From Linum tenue (taxonomy: Eukaryota; Streptophyta; Magnoliopsida; Malpighiales; Linaceae): a stretch of DNA of 64,000 bases. Position numbers and translations under genes: made by a program. How positions within the stretch are numbered: position 1 is the first letter of the stretch; every line of letters begins with the position of its first letter. Location: the NCBI GenBank assembly GCA_946122785.1, contig CAMGYJ010000005.1:60648200-60712199 (forward strand). The letters run 5' to 3'. Under the pieces are notes generated by a model. The model ran no database searches. It was given only the letters and a program-made list of their open reading frames with translations, and was not told where the DNA came from. Positions 13,228-26,603 of the stretch are shown in pieces.

Positions 13228-13275
13228 ATTGATTCCACGCCCCACCTAACCATTGATTCCACGCCCCACCTAACC
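13228..13275. repeat. 24-bp perfect tandem repeat, two copies
   Basis: attgattccacgccccacc plus taacc, repeated at 13228 and 13252. Confidence 0.9.
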
Positions 13276-14094
13276 AAAAAACAACGAAATGCAAATTCAA
13301 TTATCCACTCAGTTTCAGTTTTCTGGAAAAGAGTGGATGAAGCAGGCAAAAGAGGGATTAGCTTTGCTTCTTAGATACATCTTCTTGTACTCCATACTCA
13401 GCTGCTGTATCTACGTGCCTATAACCAGCCTGCAGTCAACAATTAAACATCCCAACGTGAGGATTTGTTACTATATGCAGTGACCCTGTGTTAGATTTTT
13501 GTTAACTACCTCGGTTATGGCGGTGAAACAGAGTCACTGGCGGTAGAACGAGCCCTCCAAGTTCCCAGTCCCACGCTGGGGGGTGTGCCTGCTCAACAGC
13601 TTGAACGAATCCAGTTGCTCGTCGTATGGTGTCTAGCTTGCCTGTGCCATTTTTGCTTCGCCACTCTGTTTTACCCTGGTGACAATTTTAGCGATGGGAG
13701 AGAGACTTTATAATTGGCAAAGGGTAAAGGTTGTAGGTGTTGCGCAGAGTGGAGTGGTGACACGTACAAGGAGGATATATGGGTGAGTGTCTTTAGATGA
13801 GGTTGTTCCCATAGGATACGTTTTAGGGCACTGTCAGGAAATTTTGCGAGGCATGGCGATGCGACAGAGATAGACGCAGGCCAAATAAGAGAGGATGGAA
13901 TGCTTCTAAGAAAGAGCAGGTCTATGAATGTGTACCATGTCTTCTGCTGGGCTTGGTGATGAAGGCTCATAGTCTCATTTATGTTATGGACTTGTCTATG
14001 GTTGGCTTTCATTATTAACCTATTTTTTTTCCTGCTTTAGACTCTATTTTCTCGCGGTTGGATATTATGCTTACCCAGGGTTGGTTTTTTGACA
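13276..14094. other. No recognisable gene
   Basis: Contains a 64-codon open frame (13289-13483) with a hydrophobic middle, and a moderately GC-rich segment at 13500-13680. Neither matches a family I know. Confidence 0.4.
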
Positions 14095-14940
14095 CCCCCT
14101 TCTTCATTGGTCAATTTTTTATCAATCATTTAGTAAGTATTAATTAAAGTAAACATAATAAAAAATCTCTTTATGCATATTATTCACATAATAAATAACA
14201 TAATAATGACATTTTCTATTAATAAAAAATCTCTTTATTAATACAAAAATCATCCTCTCTAACCCTATCAGTCTCTCTCTCCTCTCCCCCTCTCATTCTG
14301 TCGTCGCCGTCACCACCATCCCTCATGCCGCCGTCCTCCTCCACCGCCTTCCACCAACACCACCACCATCCGCCTCTCTCCAATCACCGTCGTCCTACTG
14401 TCACCATCCTTATCGCTGCCACCATCCCCGTCGTTGCGACGACCTCCTCCCCCACGCTTCTCTCTCGTTGAGTTTTCAATTTTCATATCTGACATTTTTT
14501 ATTTTCAGTTCTGATTTTTGTACCACTACAATTTAAACTCAGATCTGAGATTTGTACCAGTGCACTGGTAGCGATACCACTAAATTGGTAGCGATATCAA
14601 TGCATTGGTACAAATCTCATATCTAAGTTTAGATTGCAATGGTACAAATATCAGTGCAGTGGTACATTTTTGCAGGTGCTCGGAGGAAGTCTGCTGGCGG
14701 GATTTTCACCGGAGAAGTGTGGCGGTCGGAGTAAGTCTGGTGGTCAGAGGCTGCTGAAAAAGGAAGGATTAGAGATAGGAGAGAGAATTTTATTTTGTGT
14801 AGGTTTTGATTTAAAAAAAATAAGTAATTAATATGGTGTATTTAATAAGAGCATTAAATTCTACAAGTTGCATTTAATACCAGTTGGTGTCAATTTTTCA
14901 ACCCCTTAAGGGGATTAGCAAGCTAACCGATCCCTCTTTT
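14095..14940. repeat. Non-coding block with an imperfect hairpin at 14521-14648
   Basis: The arms gtaccactacaatttaaac..gagatttgtaccag and the reverse complement of ggtacaaatctcatatctaa..gcaatggtac face each other, about 55 bp each. The preceding 14270-14460 segment is C/T-rich low complexity. The block may be a small transposon, but I could not define its ends. Confidence 0.5.
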
Positions 14941-15239
14941 CTCGGTTTGAAGAAGGTGATATCAACTAGTCGAAGGAGGGCAGATCAACTTGATTGAGCT
15001 CGACTATGTAGATAACGGATATTTATAATATATCAAAAAAAATTTGGTGGGGCGGGGGGGGGGGATGTTGTGATCGGGCGATTGAGGTTTCCGATTCAAT
15101 CACGATTTTACTGTTATTATAGTCGTTGTTCATTGGGTTACTGATTCTACAGACCCACGATCTCCTATGAGATTGTGGGGGGGGGGGGTCAAAGTAGTCG
15201 TGCTTTCCCCTGGGCTATAATTCAATTCATCCTCCTACA
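14941..15239. other. Non-coding with two G-homopolymer runs
   Basis: G-runs lie near 15050-15064 and 15178-15188. No gene. Possibly the decayed 5' end of the LINE that follows. Confidence 0.4.
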
Positions 15240-17797
15240 TTTGGATTCTTATGGTTTCAAAGGGGTGGTTTCGTTTGAGGATTTCTCAAGTGTTTCCTCA
15301 AGACAAGTGCATGTTTAAGTTTTTTGTGACGGCGTGCTCATGTTCGATACACAGGAGTTCATTCTCAGAACCAAGCAAATGCTAATCATGCTCAAGCATC
15401 AAGGGGAGCGCAAGGCAGAAATGCAGACCCTGATTCGTGTATGCATCAAACCGTGTGGGCAGTAACTGCTTGGGTACAGTTGGTAAGAGGAGCAAGTCAC
15501 TACTCAAGTTTACACATCCAAGTATGTTCCTCCATCGGTTTGATCGTCTCGGGCTGTGTGCCTCCTTTGAAAATTTCTGAGGTTGGTTTTGTTGTTGTCT
15601 CTGTTGCTTCCCTTCATGTTACGATTAAAGATAAGGGTAAAGGTAGGATGATTATTATTGGAGTGGAATCAGATGATAAGGAGAGTTTGGATATGGGTTC
15701 TTCCACGTCCAGCTTTCATCCGACATTTCATTTGGTTGTAACATATGCAGATATGGAGATTGAGGAGAATAAACAAACATTTGATTAAATGGAAGGTTTA
15801 GCTGCTATTCAACATGCAATTCAATAGCCTTTTATGTTAGAGGAGGGCCCGGGACAGGCTGGCGGAGCCTCATCTACTGTTGTTCATGAAGTTGATCTTC
15901 CATCTAAGCGACAGCATTTGGACTTAGATTGTAATGCAATTATGGAAACTGTGGAAGAAGCCAGCAACAAGTGGCCAAAAGGCGTTGAACGACTGTTGTG
16001 GCTTCGCTTTTTGACAGTTCAAGCCTTAGAAAGACGTGTTTGCGTTTACTATTTATAATCATACTATTTTATGTTTGTCTGAAACTCGTAATGAGTGTTC
16101 TTACGTTGATGGTGTTGTTCGTTCCTTAGGTTTGTGAATTGCAGTATTGTTGATCCGATTGGCTCTTCTTACGGCTTTTTGTTGCTTGGGATTATGATTT
16201 TTCGATTTTGCTGCTTTTTAATGACTATTTCTAATTTTTATATCTCTTTGTAAATTTTTGTGAGTAATATTAAATGTGTCCTACTATTCGTGTATTTATA
16301 ATGTGATAATGTGCTACGTCAAAGACAATTAATTTATTTGTATAGATATTGTTCCTTACTTGTGGTTCTGTATAGAGTGGTTGGTGATTTCAATGATATT
16401 CTAAGTTCTTCTAGAAGATAGAGGGTCGAGATTTTGATACAAATTAATCTTTACCTTTGCGTAAGTTTTTGAATGATCTAGGATTAATGGAAATTGATTT
16501 TTCTATCCCGCAATTTACATGTTCAAATCATCATTCTGGTGAATGTACTACTTGCATTCGGCTGGCTAGATTCCTATTTTCAGGCAATTGGTTAACCAGT
16601 TGGCCTCACTGTTCGGTAGAGCATCTGTTGGATGAGGGAGGTGACCAAAGGCTAATTCATATAGTTGGACGGTAGATAGGCTATCTGGGAAGCCGGAGTT
16701 CATGTTTGATTCTTGATGCTTGGTGGAGTCGTAATTACCAGGCTACTTCTATTGTGGTTGACGTTTGGTCGATTTCTGTTCATGGTTCCCCATGTTTTCA
16801 GCTTTGGACCTGGATGAAACCTGCATGTCATAAACTCTTCCAACGGGCCAAGCGTGGCACTACGAATCTGCTTGTCGCATAAGAGAGCTTTGTTCTCAGT
16901 CATCTCAGGTTAGAAATAATTATCCACTTAATTTAGGGGAAGTTAATATAGTGGAGTTATAATGTTCATCAGCTTGAGCGGCTGATGAACTCTATTGAAA
17001 GCAATGTTCTCGAATTTGTTTGGTTGTAGGAGGGAGACAATGATACTAGTTATATTCATAATGTGACTCAGGCTCGGAGGATTCGCAATCGCATTCATGG
17101 CTCGTTCAATCATGAAGGGGTTTGGGTCACGGAGGAATTGGCTAAGCAACATATGGTTGTGGACTTTTATTAGGACCTCTTTTCTTCGAGCAATGCTTAC
17201 CCTGAGTTATGGATATTTCTCATACTTTGACTGGATGGGTTCAGGATTGTGTTACTGCGGCTACATTATCGGTAATGGTAAATGGTGGGTTGTCCGGGTA
17301 TTTTGCATCATCTCGTGGCTTACACCAAGGTGATCCTTTGTGTCCTTTACTGTTTTCCTCATGTACGAAAGGGCTGACGACTATGTTTTAAAAAGTCATT
17401 CTTCGGTGTGAGGTTCATGGAGTGCATTTGAATAACATGTGACCTTTTATGTCGCATTTGCTTTTTGCAAATGATTCTTTCCTTTCCCAAAGGGATTCCG
17501 GAACTGATGCTACTTTATTTTTGCATGTTCCTGAGGATTATGAAAGCATCAGTGGTCAACGAGTTAATATTCACTAATCGGTTGTGTATTTCACTCCTAA
17601 CGTGAGACATAATGATTAAGAGGAACTTGGTTCCTTTTAGGAAGTGGGATCAATTGGTCTAAAAGATCGTTACTTAGGTCCTCCATATCTTTTGGGAAAG
17701 TCTAAGCTAGAGAAATTCATATTCATTGACGAGAAAAACTGTTATTAGTTTTACAAGGTTGAAACCAGCATACGCTTTCTGCTACGGATAAGGAGGT
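15240..17797 (+). pseudogene. Degenerate L1-type LINE, left part
   Basis: Many stops and shifts, but the order is recognisable. Traces of an ORF1-like tail lie at 15440-16060. The endonuclease follows, with LSETR near 16085, VDPIG near 16155, VGDFNDI near 16385, and FLNDLGLMEIDF with SNHHSG near 16470-16530. A reverse-transcriptase segment then appears (VTAATLSVMVNGGLSGYFAS, RGLHQGDPLCPLLF; 17230-17370), and FAND at 17465 replaces the expected FADD. Most of the upstream RT fingers/palm region is missing between about 17200 and 17215. The frame is cut at 17797 by the gypsy insertion and resumes at 32940. It cannot encode active protein. Confidence 0.85.
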
Positions 17798-19673
17798 TGT
17801 AACATCCCGTATCTGGGTTAAATCTCACATCAAACCGTTTCGACGTTGGAACAAAGAACACCAACAATAGTAGGAATGAATTCTACCAGTTTGGAAGAAC
17901 TATGAGGACTCGTCAATTAAAGACGTGATAAATCGTGAGAATAAATATGGCATGAATGAATTATGATAAGGGCGAAAATATGAACTAGTGAGCTCGGACA
18001 TTGACAGATTCTGATGTGATAAAAAAAAAATATTCACCACCAAGATTTGAAACAGCAAATCTTTTGGTAATATGGTTGTAAGAAGTGTACTACGAGTAGT
18101 GGCACTCATTCCTCTTCTCGGAGTTTTACCACAGCGAGTCCGCCTTTCAAATTACTTGGTGATTATCACCGATTAATGGTTAATGAACCATGTACGAGGA
18201 TTCAAACCGGCCACTTTATACGTTGAATGTACGATAACGATAATGTTTGCGAATGAATTTCTACTCGATGATTGAATGGACAATTTGATGAATTTAGTAT
18301 GCATGATATGTACAATTTACCCTAAGGCATAGACTTGCTAATTACACCAAAGATCGATTGAGATGGAAAATTATTATATTGAGATTATGACGAGAATGAT
18401 GATTTTATATGATGTTCATATTAATGACATAGACTTATTAAGGGCCTGCATTTACCCCCAACCATTTGATATTGTTACTGACGATCATTAGGATCGATGA
18501 GGCCAGTGGCCAGAGAGATATGATTGTGGTTTCTGATATAACCACTGAGATGATGAGGCTCGAGCGGGGGTGGATGTATGGTGACCTTGGCGCCCAAATT
18601 AATAAAATGGAAATGCATTGCACTTGCATATTGTCTGGATATTGGATTCTAGGTTGAGAATTATATTAGGTTGAGACTTCAACCTAGATTCCATGATTAG
18701 GTGGTTAATCAATTGATGTGGAAAATGTATCCATAGACTTCGCCGTGTAGGAGGGAACAACGCCACACCTCAGCAAAATTAGTTAGCTGACCCCCTCCCC
18801 TTTTGTGTTCAGATCCGCAGCAGAGGAACTAAGCTTGGACGTCGGAGCTGTGCAACTTCTACTCCATCATGAGGTAGCAGACGATTGGTCGGAGGAGAAT
18901 TTCTACCTATGTTTTGTGTTTTAAAACAAGTATCATAAACATGTATTATGTTGAGTTTGATTGCATTGAATTTGATCGATTGAGTTATTATGATTTGTGA
19001 ATTGTACCAAAGTATGTAAGATGGAGATTTGAGTTTCAACGAACTAGTGTTTGGATTTGATGTCATGAATTGGATGTTGTATGTTTAATAAACGAGATTG
19101 GATATTAATAAATGTGTTAGATTTGATATATATATATGGCAAAGGCTAGCGTAAGCCCGGGCGTACCTTAGCCTACCGTACGCCCGTTGAGTTTTGCTAT
19201 TTAGACAATGAATTAACCAAAGTTTGGGACATGATAATATATCCTAACCCCTAATGGGTGAACCCCAGTCCCTAGTTCACTAATCCAAAGCATAATATTC
19301 ATTTAATTTTGAAATGAAAATCAACGGTTCAGATTCGTCGAAATTATTGTGGATTTACTTTTTAAGATTAAACGATTCTCATGATTTGGGTCAGCAAATT
19401 AGGGACTGGGGTTTACCCATTAGAGGTTAGGGTATAGTATCATGCCAAAAACTCCGGTTAATTCATGATCTAAATAGTAAAACTCAACGGGCGTACGGTA
19501 GCCTAACGTACGCCCGGGCGTACGCTAGCCTAAACCTTCACCTCGAGTTATGTTTAGTAAAAGAAAGATGTATATGTATTGAATGATGAGTTAATACGTA
19601 AACTCCGTTAGTATTTTCTGCTGCGCGGGTGAACCAGTGGTTCGAACCATGAGTTTTAGGGTGGGGTGTTACA
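17798..19673 (+). repeat. 5' LTR of the Tekay-like element
   Basis: Runs from TGTAACATCCCGTATCTGGG to GGGTGGGGTGTTACA. Compared with the 3' LTR it lacks the segment matching 24815-26250 (junction near 18060, at gcaa/aatctttt) and carries a palindromic insertion at 19138-19536. Correcting for both gives about 2.91 kb, agreeing with 2.92 kb for the 3' copy after removing its own insertion. Confidence 0.92.
19138..19536. mobile_element. Palindromic MITE inside the 5' LTR
   Basis: About 400 bp. The left end ggcaaaggctagcgtaagcc mirrors the right end, and pairing continues inwards through gggcgtac, taccgtacgcccgttgag and ctaacccctaatgggt, so each arm exceeds 150 bp. The corresponding site in the 3' LTR (about 32780-32795) is empty and consists of an AT dinucleotide run, so the target duplication cannot be read. 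No coding capacity. Confidence 0.88.
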
Positions 19674-19694
19674 ACTAGTATCAAAGCCTGGTTA
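19674..19694 (+). other. Primer-binding site (initiator-Met type), degenerate
   Basis: The sequence just after the LTR, actagtatcaaagcctggtt, resembles the tggtatcagagc primer site complementary to plant initiator Met tRNA, with changes at two or more positions. Confidence 0.65.
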
Positions 19695-20024
19695 GCCTTC
19701 TGCATTATAGGTATGTTACTTCCACCCCTGAGGATTAGCTAACCTCAACAGGGGAGATGTACTCCATACCCGTACTTGCACTAGCCTAGCTGGGTATTGA
19801 GACTAAAACATGATGATGTGTGCATAGTCTGAGTCAGTTACATTGTTTTGAAAAGTTATTTATGTATTTTTCGAATCAGATAGTAAAGAGTTTCCTACGA
19901 TTTTATTTAAACCTACCTTTTAAAACGAGAACTAAAAATTGATTTTTTTCTCCTCCAAAGTGACCAATCGGAGCATAACAGCTACACACCTCCAGCTGGG
20001 AATCCACAAGGGACGGGAGTGACG

Positions 20025-21145
20025 ATGGAAGTATTGTGGAAAAACCGTCTACACGAATTCAAAAGGGAGTCAATAGATCCCCAAGAAGTTATTGACTGGC
20101 TTAGAGAGACAGACGTACAATTTGACTACCTCCGTTACAAAGAGAGGCAGAGACTGGAGGCGTTGATAATGCTTTTAAAAGGACATGCGCTGCGTTGGTG
20201 GAAATCTCAAAAGGGTGGAGTAACCTTTCCACCAACCATCTCATATCAGGAGTTCATGGTCTTATTCCAAAATGCTTTCTTTCCTCAACAACGACTAAAC
20301 CAGAAAAGGCGAGAGTTTGACAACCTAAAGCAAGGAGATAACACGGTCATGGCTTACTACTTGCGATTCTTTGAACTCTCTGAATGGTTCGATATCGAGG
20401 AAGATCGGGAGAGGAGGCTATCTGAATAATTCCTTGATGGTCTTCGGCCAAACATCAAGGCGGGAGTATCTTCGGGAGACATTACAGACCTAACCACTAT
20501 CAAACAGGTTGCACCAAGGAGAGAATGCATAGAGGATGAAAAGAAGCAAGCATGGAAAGAGAAGGGCGAAAAGAGGAAGGCACACACCCAGCCTTCACAA
20601 TCAGTTGGAAATAACCTGGCTCGAAGGTTGAACCAAACCTATAGCGGGCAAGGCATTGCACGTTCAACTACACGTGCCAACACTGGACCTGCCGGATACC
20701 CGCCTTGCCAAGTTTGTGGGAGGATGCACAGGGAGCATGCAGAATGGCGTCCCAATCTATGGGTATTGTATGCTACACTTGTGGTCAACCCGGACACAAG
20801 AGTTATCAATGTCCTTCCGGTCGTGCTGCACCTACGCAGTCAGTTGGATCTGTGCAAGGACCAAGAGCTCCGTCTGGGAGCGGGACAAGAAGAGGAAGTC
20901 AAGGTGGCAACAACAAATTTAGAGGGACTGGAGCAAATGCTTATCCGCTGGGAAAACAAGGGTCCCAAACAGGAGGACAAGGAGCGGGGACACAATCACA
21001 GGGCAGAGTTTTTGCCCTTACTCGTGGTGCTGCTGAGACCGCTCCAGATGTGGTCACTGGTACGATCTCTTTTATGGGCCAGAATTTATATGCATTATTC
21101 GATACTGGATCTTCGCACTCCTTCATATCGGAGAAGTGTGCATAA
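20025..21145 (+). pseudogene. gag and protease region of the Tekay-like element, broken
   Basis: The gag core is open from 20025 to 20429 (phrases RYKERQRLEAL, GHALRWWKS, FPQQRLNQKRREF) and ends at an in-frame TAA (20427-20429). Gag-like sequence goes on in the same frame to about 20725, where a one-base shift moves it into the frame carrying the zinc knuckle CYTCGQPGHKSYQC and then the aspartic-protease motif ALFDTGSSHSFIS, which stops at 21143-21145. Residual protease/linker (GVILGMDWLSRH) follows at 21158-21418. These breaks show that this copy cannot make its own polyprotein. Confidence 0.9.
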
Positions 21146-21445
21146 AAATTTCCTATTATGCCGGGAAAACTGAGTACCAGTCTAGTTGTACGAACACCTC
21201 TGGGTACTTCAGTAAGGGTAGATCGAATTCTGCGTAATTGTTGTATTAAGATAGAAGAAGTAAAGTTGGAGGCAGAATTAATCATCCTGCCTTTCAACGA
21301 ATTTGGTGTCATACTTGGCATGGACTGGTTATCCCGACACAGAGCTGTGTTGGATTGCCAGAAGAAGGAGGTGCGTCTATTTGACGGAATTGGAAGACAA
21401 ATCGTATTCCAAGGCTAAAGAAAGAGAGAGTCCGAACCAATTGGC

Positions 21446-23206
21446 TTGATCTCAGCAATGGAAGCATACGCTTTGGTGAGAGAAGGATGTCAAGCATTGC
21501 TCGTCCAAGTGGAGACAAAGAATGAGGAAAAGCTGGAGGAAGTCAAGGTCGTAAATGAATTTCAGGATGTATTTCCTGATGATCTCCCCGGAGTCCCCAT
21601 AGAACGAGAGGTGAATTTTAACATCGAGTTAGTACCTGGTACTGCTCCGATTTCAATTCCACCATACCGAATGGCGCCAGTAGAACTAAAAGAACTCAAA
21701 GAACAGTTGCAAGAACTGTTAGACAAAGGGTTCATACGACCAAGTACTTCACCTTTGGGAGCACCAGTCTTGTTCGTGAAGAAGAAAGATGGCTCTATGC
21801 GAATGTGCATAGACTACAGAAGGTTGAATAAAGCAATGGTCAAGAATCGATACCCGTTACCTCGTATTGACGATCTTTTCGATCAATTACAAGGGGCCTC
21901 AGTCTTTTCCAAAATTGACTTGAGATCTGGGTATCATCAACTAAAAGTGGAAGAAAGTACAATACCGTTGACTGCCTTTCGAACAAGATATGGGCATTAT
22001 GAATTTCTTGTCATGTCGTTTGGACTCACAAATGCGCCAGCAGTATTCATGGCTCTCATAAACAAAGTTTCCCATGAATACCTTGATAAATTCGTCATAG
22101 TATTCATCGACGACATCCTCATTTATTCAAAGAGTGAGGAAGAACATGCAGAGCATTTGAGGCTAGTATTACACACTCTACGGGAGAAGAAGTTGTATGC
22201 CAAGTTCTCAAAATGTGAATTTTGGATCCAAGAAGTTCTATTCTTGGGACACGTGGTATCGGGAAGAGGAGTAGAAGTTGACACCAAGAAGATTGAAGCA
22301 GTAGTAAACTGGTCTCCACCCAAAGACGTACCACAGTTACGTAGCTTTCTGGGATTGGTGGGCTACTGCCGCCGATTTGTGGAAGGTTTCTCCAAAATAG
22401 CCTCACCATTGACAAAATTGTTGAGGAAAGAAACCCGATATGTCTGGTCGGAAGAATGCCAGAAGAGTTTTGAAGAACTTAAACGAAAACTTACTTTTTC
22501 CCCTATACTGACATTGCCCGTAGAAGGAGGGGAGTATGTCGTTTATAGTGATGCTTCGTATCAAGGCTTGGGTTGCGTTTTGATGCAAAATGGGAAAGTA
22601 ATTGCCTATGCCTCGAGACAATTAAGGCCACATGAAGTGAACTACCCAACTCATGATCTGGAATTAGCAGCTGTGGTGTTTGCGTTGAAATTATGGAGGG
22701 GTTATCTTTATGGTGAGACCTTCAAAATTATGACCGACCACAAAAGTCTAAAATACCTCATGGATCAAAAAGAGTTGAATGGTAGACAAAGACAATGGGT
22801 AGAGTTACTCAAAGACTACGACTGCACCATCGATTACCATCCTGGTAAGGCAAATGTTGTTGCTGATTCTTTGAGTCGAAGAGAAAGATTACCAATTCTG
22901 GTGGAGATGAGGGCCCTGGGTGTGGAGATGCATGTTGAAGATATCACCACCCTGGTTGCACATCTAAGTATTCGACCGATGTTGCACGATCGAATCAAGA
23001 TGGGGCAATTAGAAGACCCAGAGTGCATAAAAGCACGAGAGAATATTGAAGCAGGCAATGAAAACGGGTATGTGTTGGAAGATGGCATACTCAAAATGAA
23101 TGGACGAATGTGGGTACCAAAAGTGAAGGAGTTAAAAAGAGATATCTTAGAGGAAGCACACTCCTCACTTTATGCCATGCACCCCGGGGACGAAAAAAAT
23201 GTATAA
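21446..23206 (+). pseudogene. Reverse transcriptase and RNase H of the Tekay-like element
   Basis: A 586-codon open stretch whose true start lies upstream of a stop (21416-21418). RT blocks are present in order: [53 protein letters not shown], and the active-site FIDDILIYS (Asp-Asp at about 22108-22113). Thumb and RNase H follow ([32 protein letters not shown]). The frame ends at MHPGDEKNV, at an A-run near 23195, where a one-base shift separates it from the integrase frame. Catalytic residues of RT and RNase H appear intact. Confidence 0.92.
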
Positions 23207-24434
23207 TACCATCAAACCACACTTTTGGTGGCAAGGGATGAAACGAGAAGTTGCGGAGTATGTTCAATCATGCCTTATATTCCAAAAGACAAAGGCTGAA
23301 CATCGTGCCCCGACTGGACTCCTGCAACCATTGCCCTTACCAGAATGGAAGTTTGAGAAGATCACAATGGACTTTGTGACTGGATTTCCACCCACCAAGA
23401 GTGGTAAAGATGCTATTTGGGTAATTGTAGATCGGATGACAAAATTCATCCACTTCATCCCAATAAGGTTTAAGCCAAGCATGGAGGAACTAGAGAAACT
23501 CTACATAGCACATGTGGTGCGGTTACATGGAGTACCAATATCCATTGTGTCAGATAGAGATCCTAGTTTCACCTCCCACTTCTGGAAGAGCTTGCATGAA
23601 GCGATGGGGACAAAACTCAACTTCTCAACTGCATATCATCCCCAGACAGACGGTCAATCGGAAAGGACGATCCCAACTCTAGAGGAAATTTTACGAACTT
23701 GCATGATGGAAGTGGAAGGAACTTGGACCGATTTACTACCGATGGTAGAGTTTGCTTATAATAACTCATACCATAGTACTATCCAGGCTGCTCCTTTTGA
23801 AGAACTTTATGGCAGGAAGTGCCGAACACCTCTATGCTGGGATATAGAGGGCACTCGAGTTCTTTCCGGACCGAAAATGATTCAAGAAACTACGGATAAG
23901 GTCAAAGTGATCAAAGAGAGACTACGAGTAGCTCAAGATCGCCAGAAACTTTATGCCGACGGGAGAGCTCGAGAAGTAAGTTATGATGTGGGAGAAAAGG
24001 TGTTCCTAAAGGTACCACCATGGAAGGGATTAATGAGGTTTGGAAACAAGGGGAAGTTGGCACCTCGTTACATCGGACCTTATGACATTATTGCCAAAAT
24101 TGGGTCGGTAGCTTACAAACTGGATTTACCTACTGAGTTGGAAAAGATTCACAATGTTTTTCACGTGAGTATGTTGAAGAAGTATCATGTGGATCCCTCT
24201 CATGTCATACAACAAGACGATGTGATCCTGGAACCTGATTTGACTTACGAAGAGAGGCTAGTGAGTATCGTGGACCAACATATACGAGTGCTAAGGAACA
24301 AGCGCATCCCGATGCTTAAGGTCATTTGGAGAAATCACGAAAGTGAAGCAGCAACTTGGGAAACCGAAGAAAATATGATGAAGAAATACCCTGAGTTAGT
24401 CGAAGTATACTCTACGAGTATACGTCCCAACTAA
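23172..24434 (+). pseudogene. Integrase with chromodomain-like C-terminus
   Basis: Continues pol after the shift near 23195. The zinc-binding HHCC module has CLIF where CxxC is expected, so its third/fourth ligand pair is incomplete. The DDE core is visible as MDFVTGF, VSDRDPSFTSHFW and TDGQSERT. A GPY/F-like module (APRYIGPYDIIAKIG) and FHVSMLKKY follow, then a chromodomain-like end, IPMLKVIWRNHE with WETEENMMKKYPEL. In related elements such tails steer integration toward particular chromatin; that role is inferred. Confidence 0.9.
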
Positions 24435-24521
24435 TGGTTGTAGTATTCAATCAACAATGTCGATAGTGTATCGAATTTCTGAATAAAAAGTCATAAGAGA
24501 CTTTTATTATACTATTTGATT

Positions 24522-24554
24522 TCGGGGACGCAATCCAATTAAGGAGGGGAGAGT
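24522..24554 (+). other. Polypurine tract of the Tekay-like element
   Basis: ttaaggaggggagagt directly precedes the 3' LTR start at 24555. The adjoining tttcggggacg is shared with the second element's tract at about 29704. Confidence 0.75.
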
Positions 24555-26603
24555 TGTAACATCCCGTATCTGGGTTAAATCTCACATCAAACCGGTTCGA
24601 CGTTGGAACAAAGAACACCAACAATAGTAGGAATGAATTTTACCGGTTTGGAAGAACTATGAGTACTCGTCAATTAAAGACGTGATAAATTGAGAGAATA
24701 AATATGGCATGAATGAATTATGATAAGGGCGAAAATACGAACTAGTGAGCTCAGACGTTGACAGATTCTGATGTGATAAAAAATGATATTAACCACCAAG
24801 ATTCGAAACAGCAACCTAAAGGTACTCAATCATCACCATTTACCAGTTGGGCTGCACACTACTTGTGTGTAAGTCTCATAGTAAATATTATTACTTACTA
24901 TCTGACGAGATCAAATTCTGAAGAAAGGAACGAAGTTCCCTGTACGTGGACTCTGTCCACAAAGTGAAGAACCCGTTATGGGTTAAAAGCAAATGGACAG
25001 CAGCATCTTTCCTATATATGCAAATGCAATGAAGGAAGAGGGCCACGTCCTCAATTCATATTTTTTATATAAACAAACCTTAATGACTCTCCCTTCCATG
25101 AGCTGTGCATTAGAGATTAGATCCAAAATTATTAACCAACCACCATAGACCAACCCATTAAAGGATGTGTCTGTTGTTGTGTGTATATATATAGAATGGA
25201 AGTTCTTTCGACAATGGTAAGTCCCAAATAAAGGAAGGAATGAAATAGAGAGATAAGGAGAGTTTCTGGGTGTTCTAGGTTTGGGAGGCCGCCATAAGGG
25301 TCCGGGGAGGTCCCCCACAAAGCTAGAAGCGTCGTTGAAGCCTTGTCGGAGCCTCGCCAAAGTTTCGTCGGTATCCCGTGACGGCGACGACGTCAACCCC
25401 GACCTCAACCATTTTGTGAGTGGTTGGTACCGTTACGAAGAGGAAGATCCCAGGAGTACGCACATTTCGACGGAATCAATCTTCGATGTTGGACGAGAGA
25501 GAAACGAGCCTCGCAAGTTGGCCACGTAGAACTGTCAGTTTCTGAAGTCAGGTACTGTTTCTGTCTATTCGAAAGGTTTGAGGACCTGGACGGAATTTTT
25601 CCATAGGAAGGGTAAACGACCCGTTTGACTGGAAAATATTATTTGCAGTACTTGGAATTTCGAGAACTGACAGAATTCGTATTTTGGCTGTAATTCGTTC
25701 GTTTGACGTCCAAACGACGAACCGTTTTCGCTTACAGGATCATAGAGGCGAGGAGAATGTTATCAAGGAGTATGGGAATTTTTACAGCAGCTGTGCAGAG
25801 TTGATTTACGCCATAAATAAGGTGTGTGGACCCTGCGGTGAATAGGCGGTGTTTTATTACGTGCTATGTGTTTAATATTGAAACATAGCTGAGGATTTAA
25901 CGAAGATAAAATGAAAAATATCGTTATTATGATTTTGATACTCGAGTAGAATTGGATTATTCATAATCGAGTATTTGGAATTTACGACTTTGTAATTGAT
26001 CCCTACGAATCGTGAAATTCCTTCAGACTTCGTTATTACTATATCAATAATTCATGACGTGATATCAGGCCATGAGTTTTGTGAAATTACGCCTGCGATT
26101 GAATAATTATCCTAATACGATTACTTGGGATAATTATTAAACCACGAATAAATTCGTGATAATTTGAATAATGGACAGCTACCATGGGAGAATTCTGTCT
26201 AGGCTAGTGGTTTTTAATCGAGACCTTCATACCTGAGAATTCACCCGGTGAAATCTTTTGGGAATATGGTTGTAAGAAGTGTACTACGAGTAGTGGCACT
26301 CATTCCTCTTCTCGGAGTTTTACCACAGCGAGTCCGCCTTTCAAATTACTTGGTGATTATCACCGATTAATGGTTAACGAACCATGTACGAGGATTCAAA
26401 CCGGCCACCTTATACGTTGATTGTACGATAACGATAATGTTTGCGAATGAATTTCTACTCGATGATTGAATGGACGATTTGATGAATTTAGTATGCATGA
26501 TATGTTCAATTTACCCTAAGGCATAGACTTGGTAATTACACCAAAGATCGATTGAAATGGATGATTATTATATTGAGATTATGATGAGAATGATGATTTT
26601 ATA

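Noticed and set aside
14310..14495. Gly/Arg-rich minus-strand frame
   Set aside because: It lies in C/T-rich low-complexity DNA with no recognisable domain; the composition explains the open frame.
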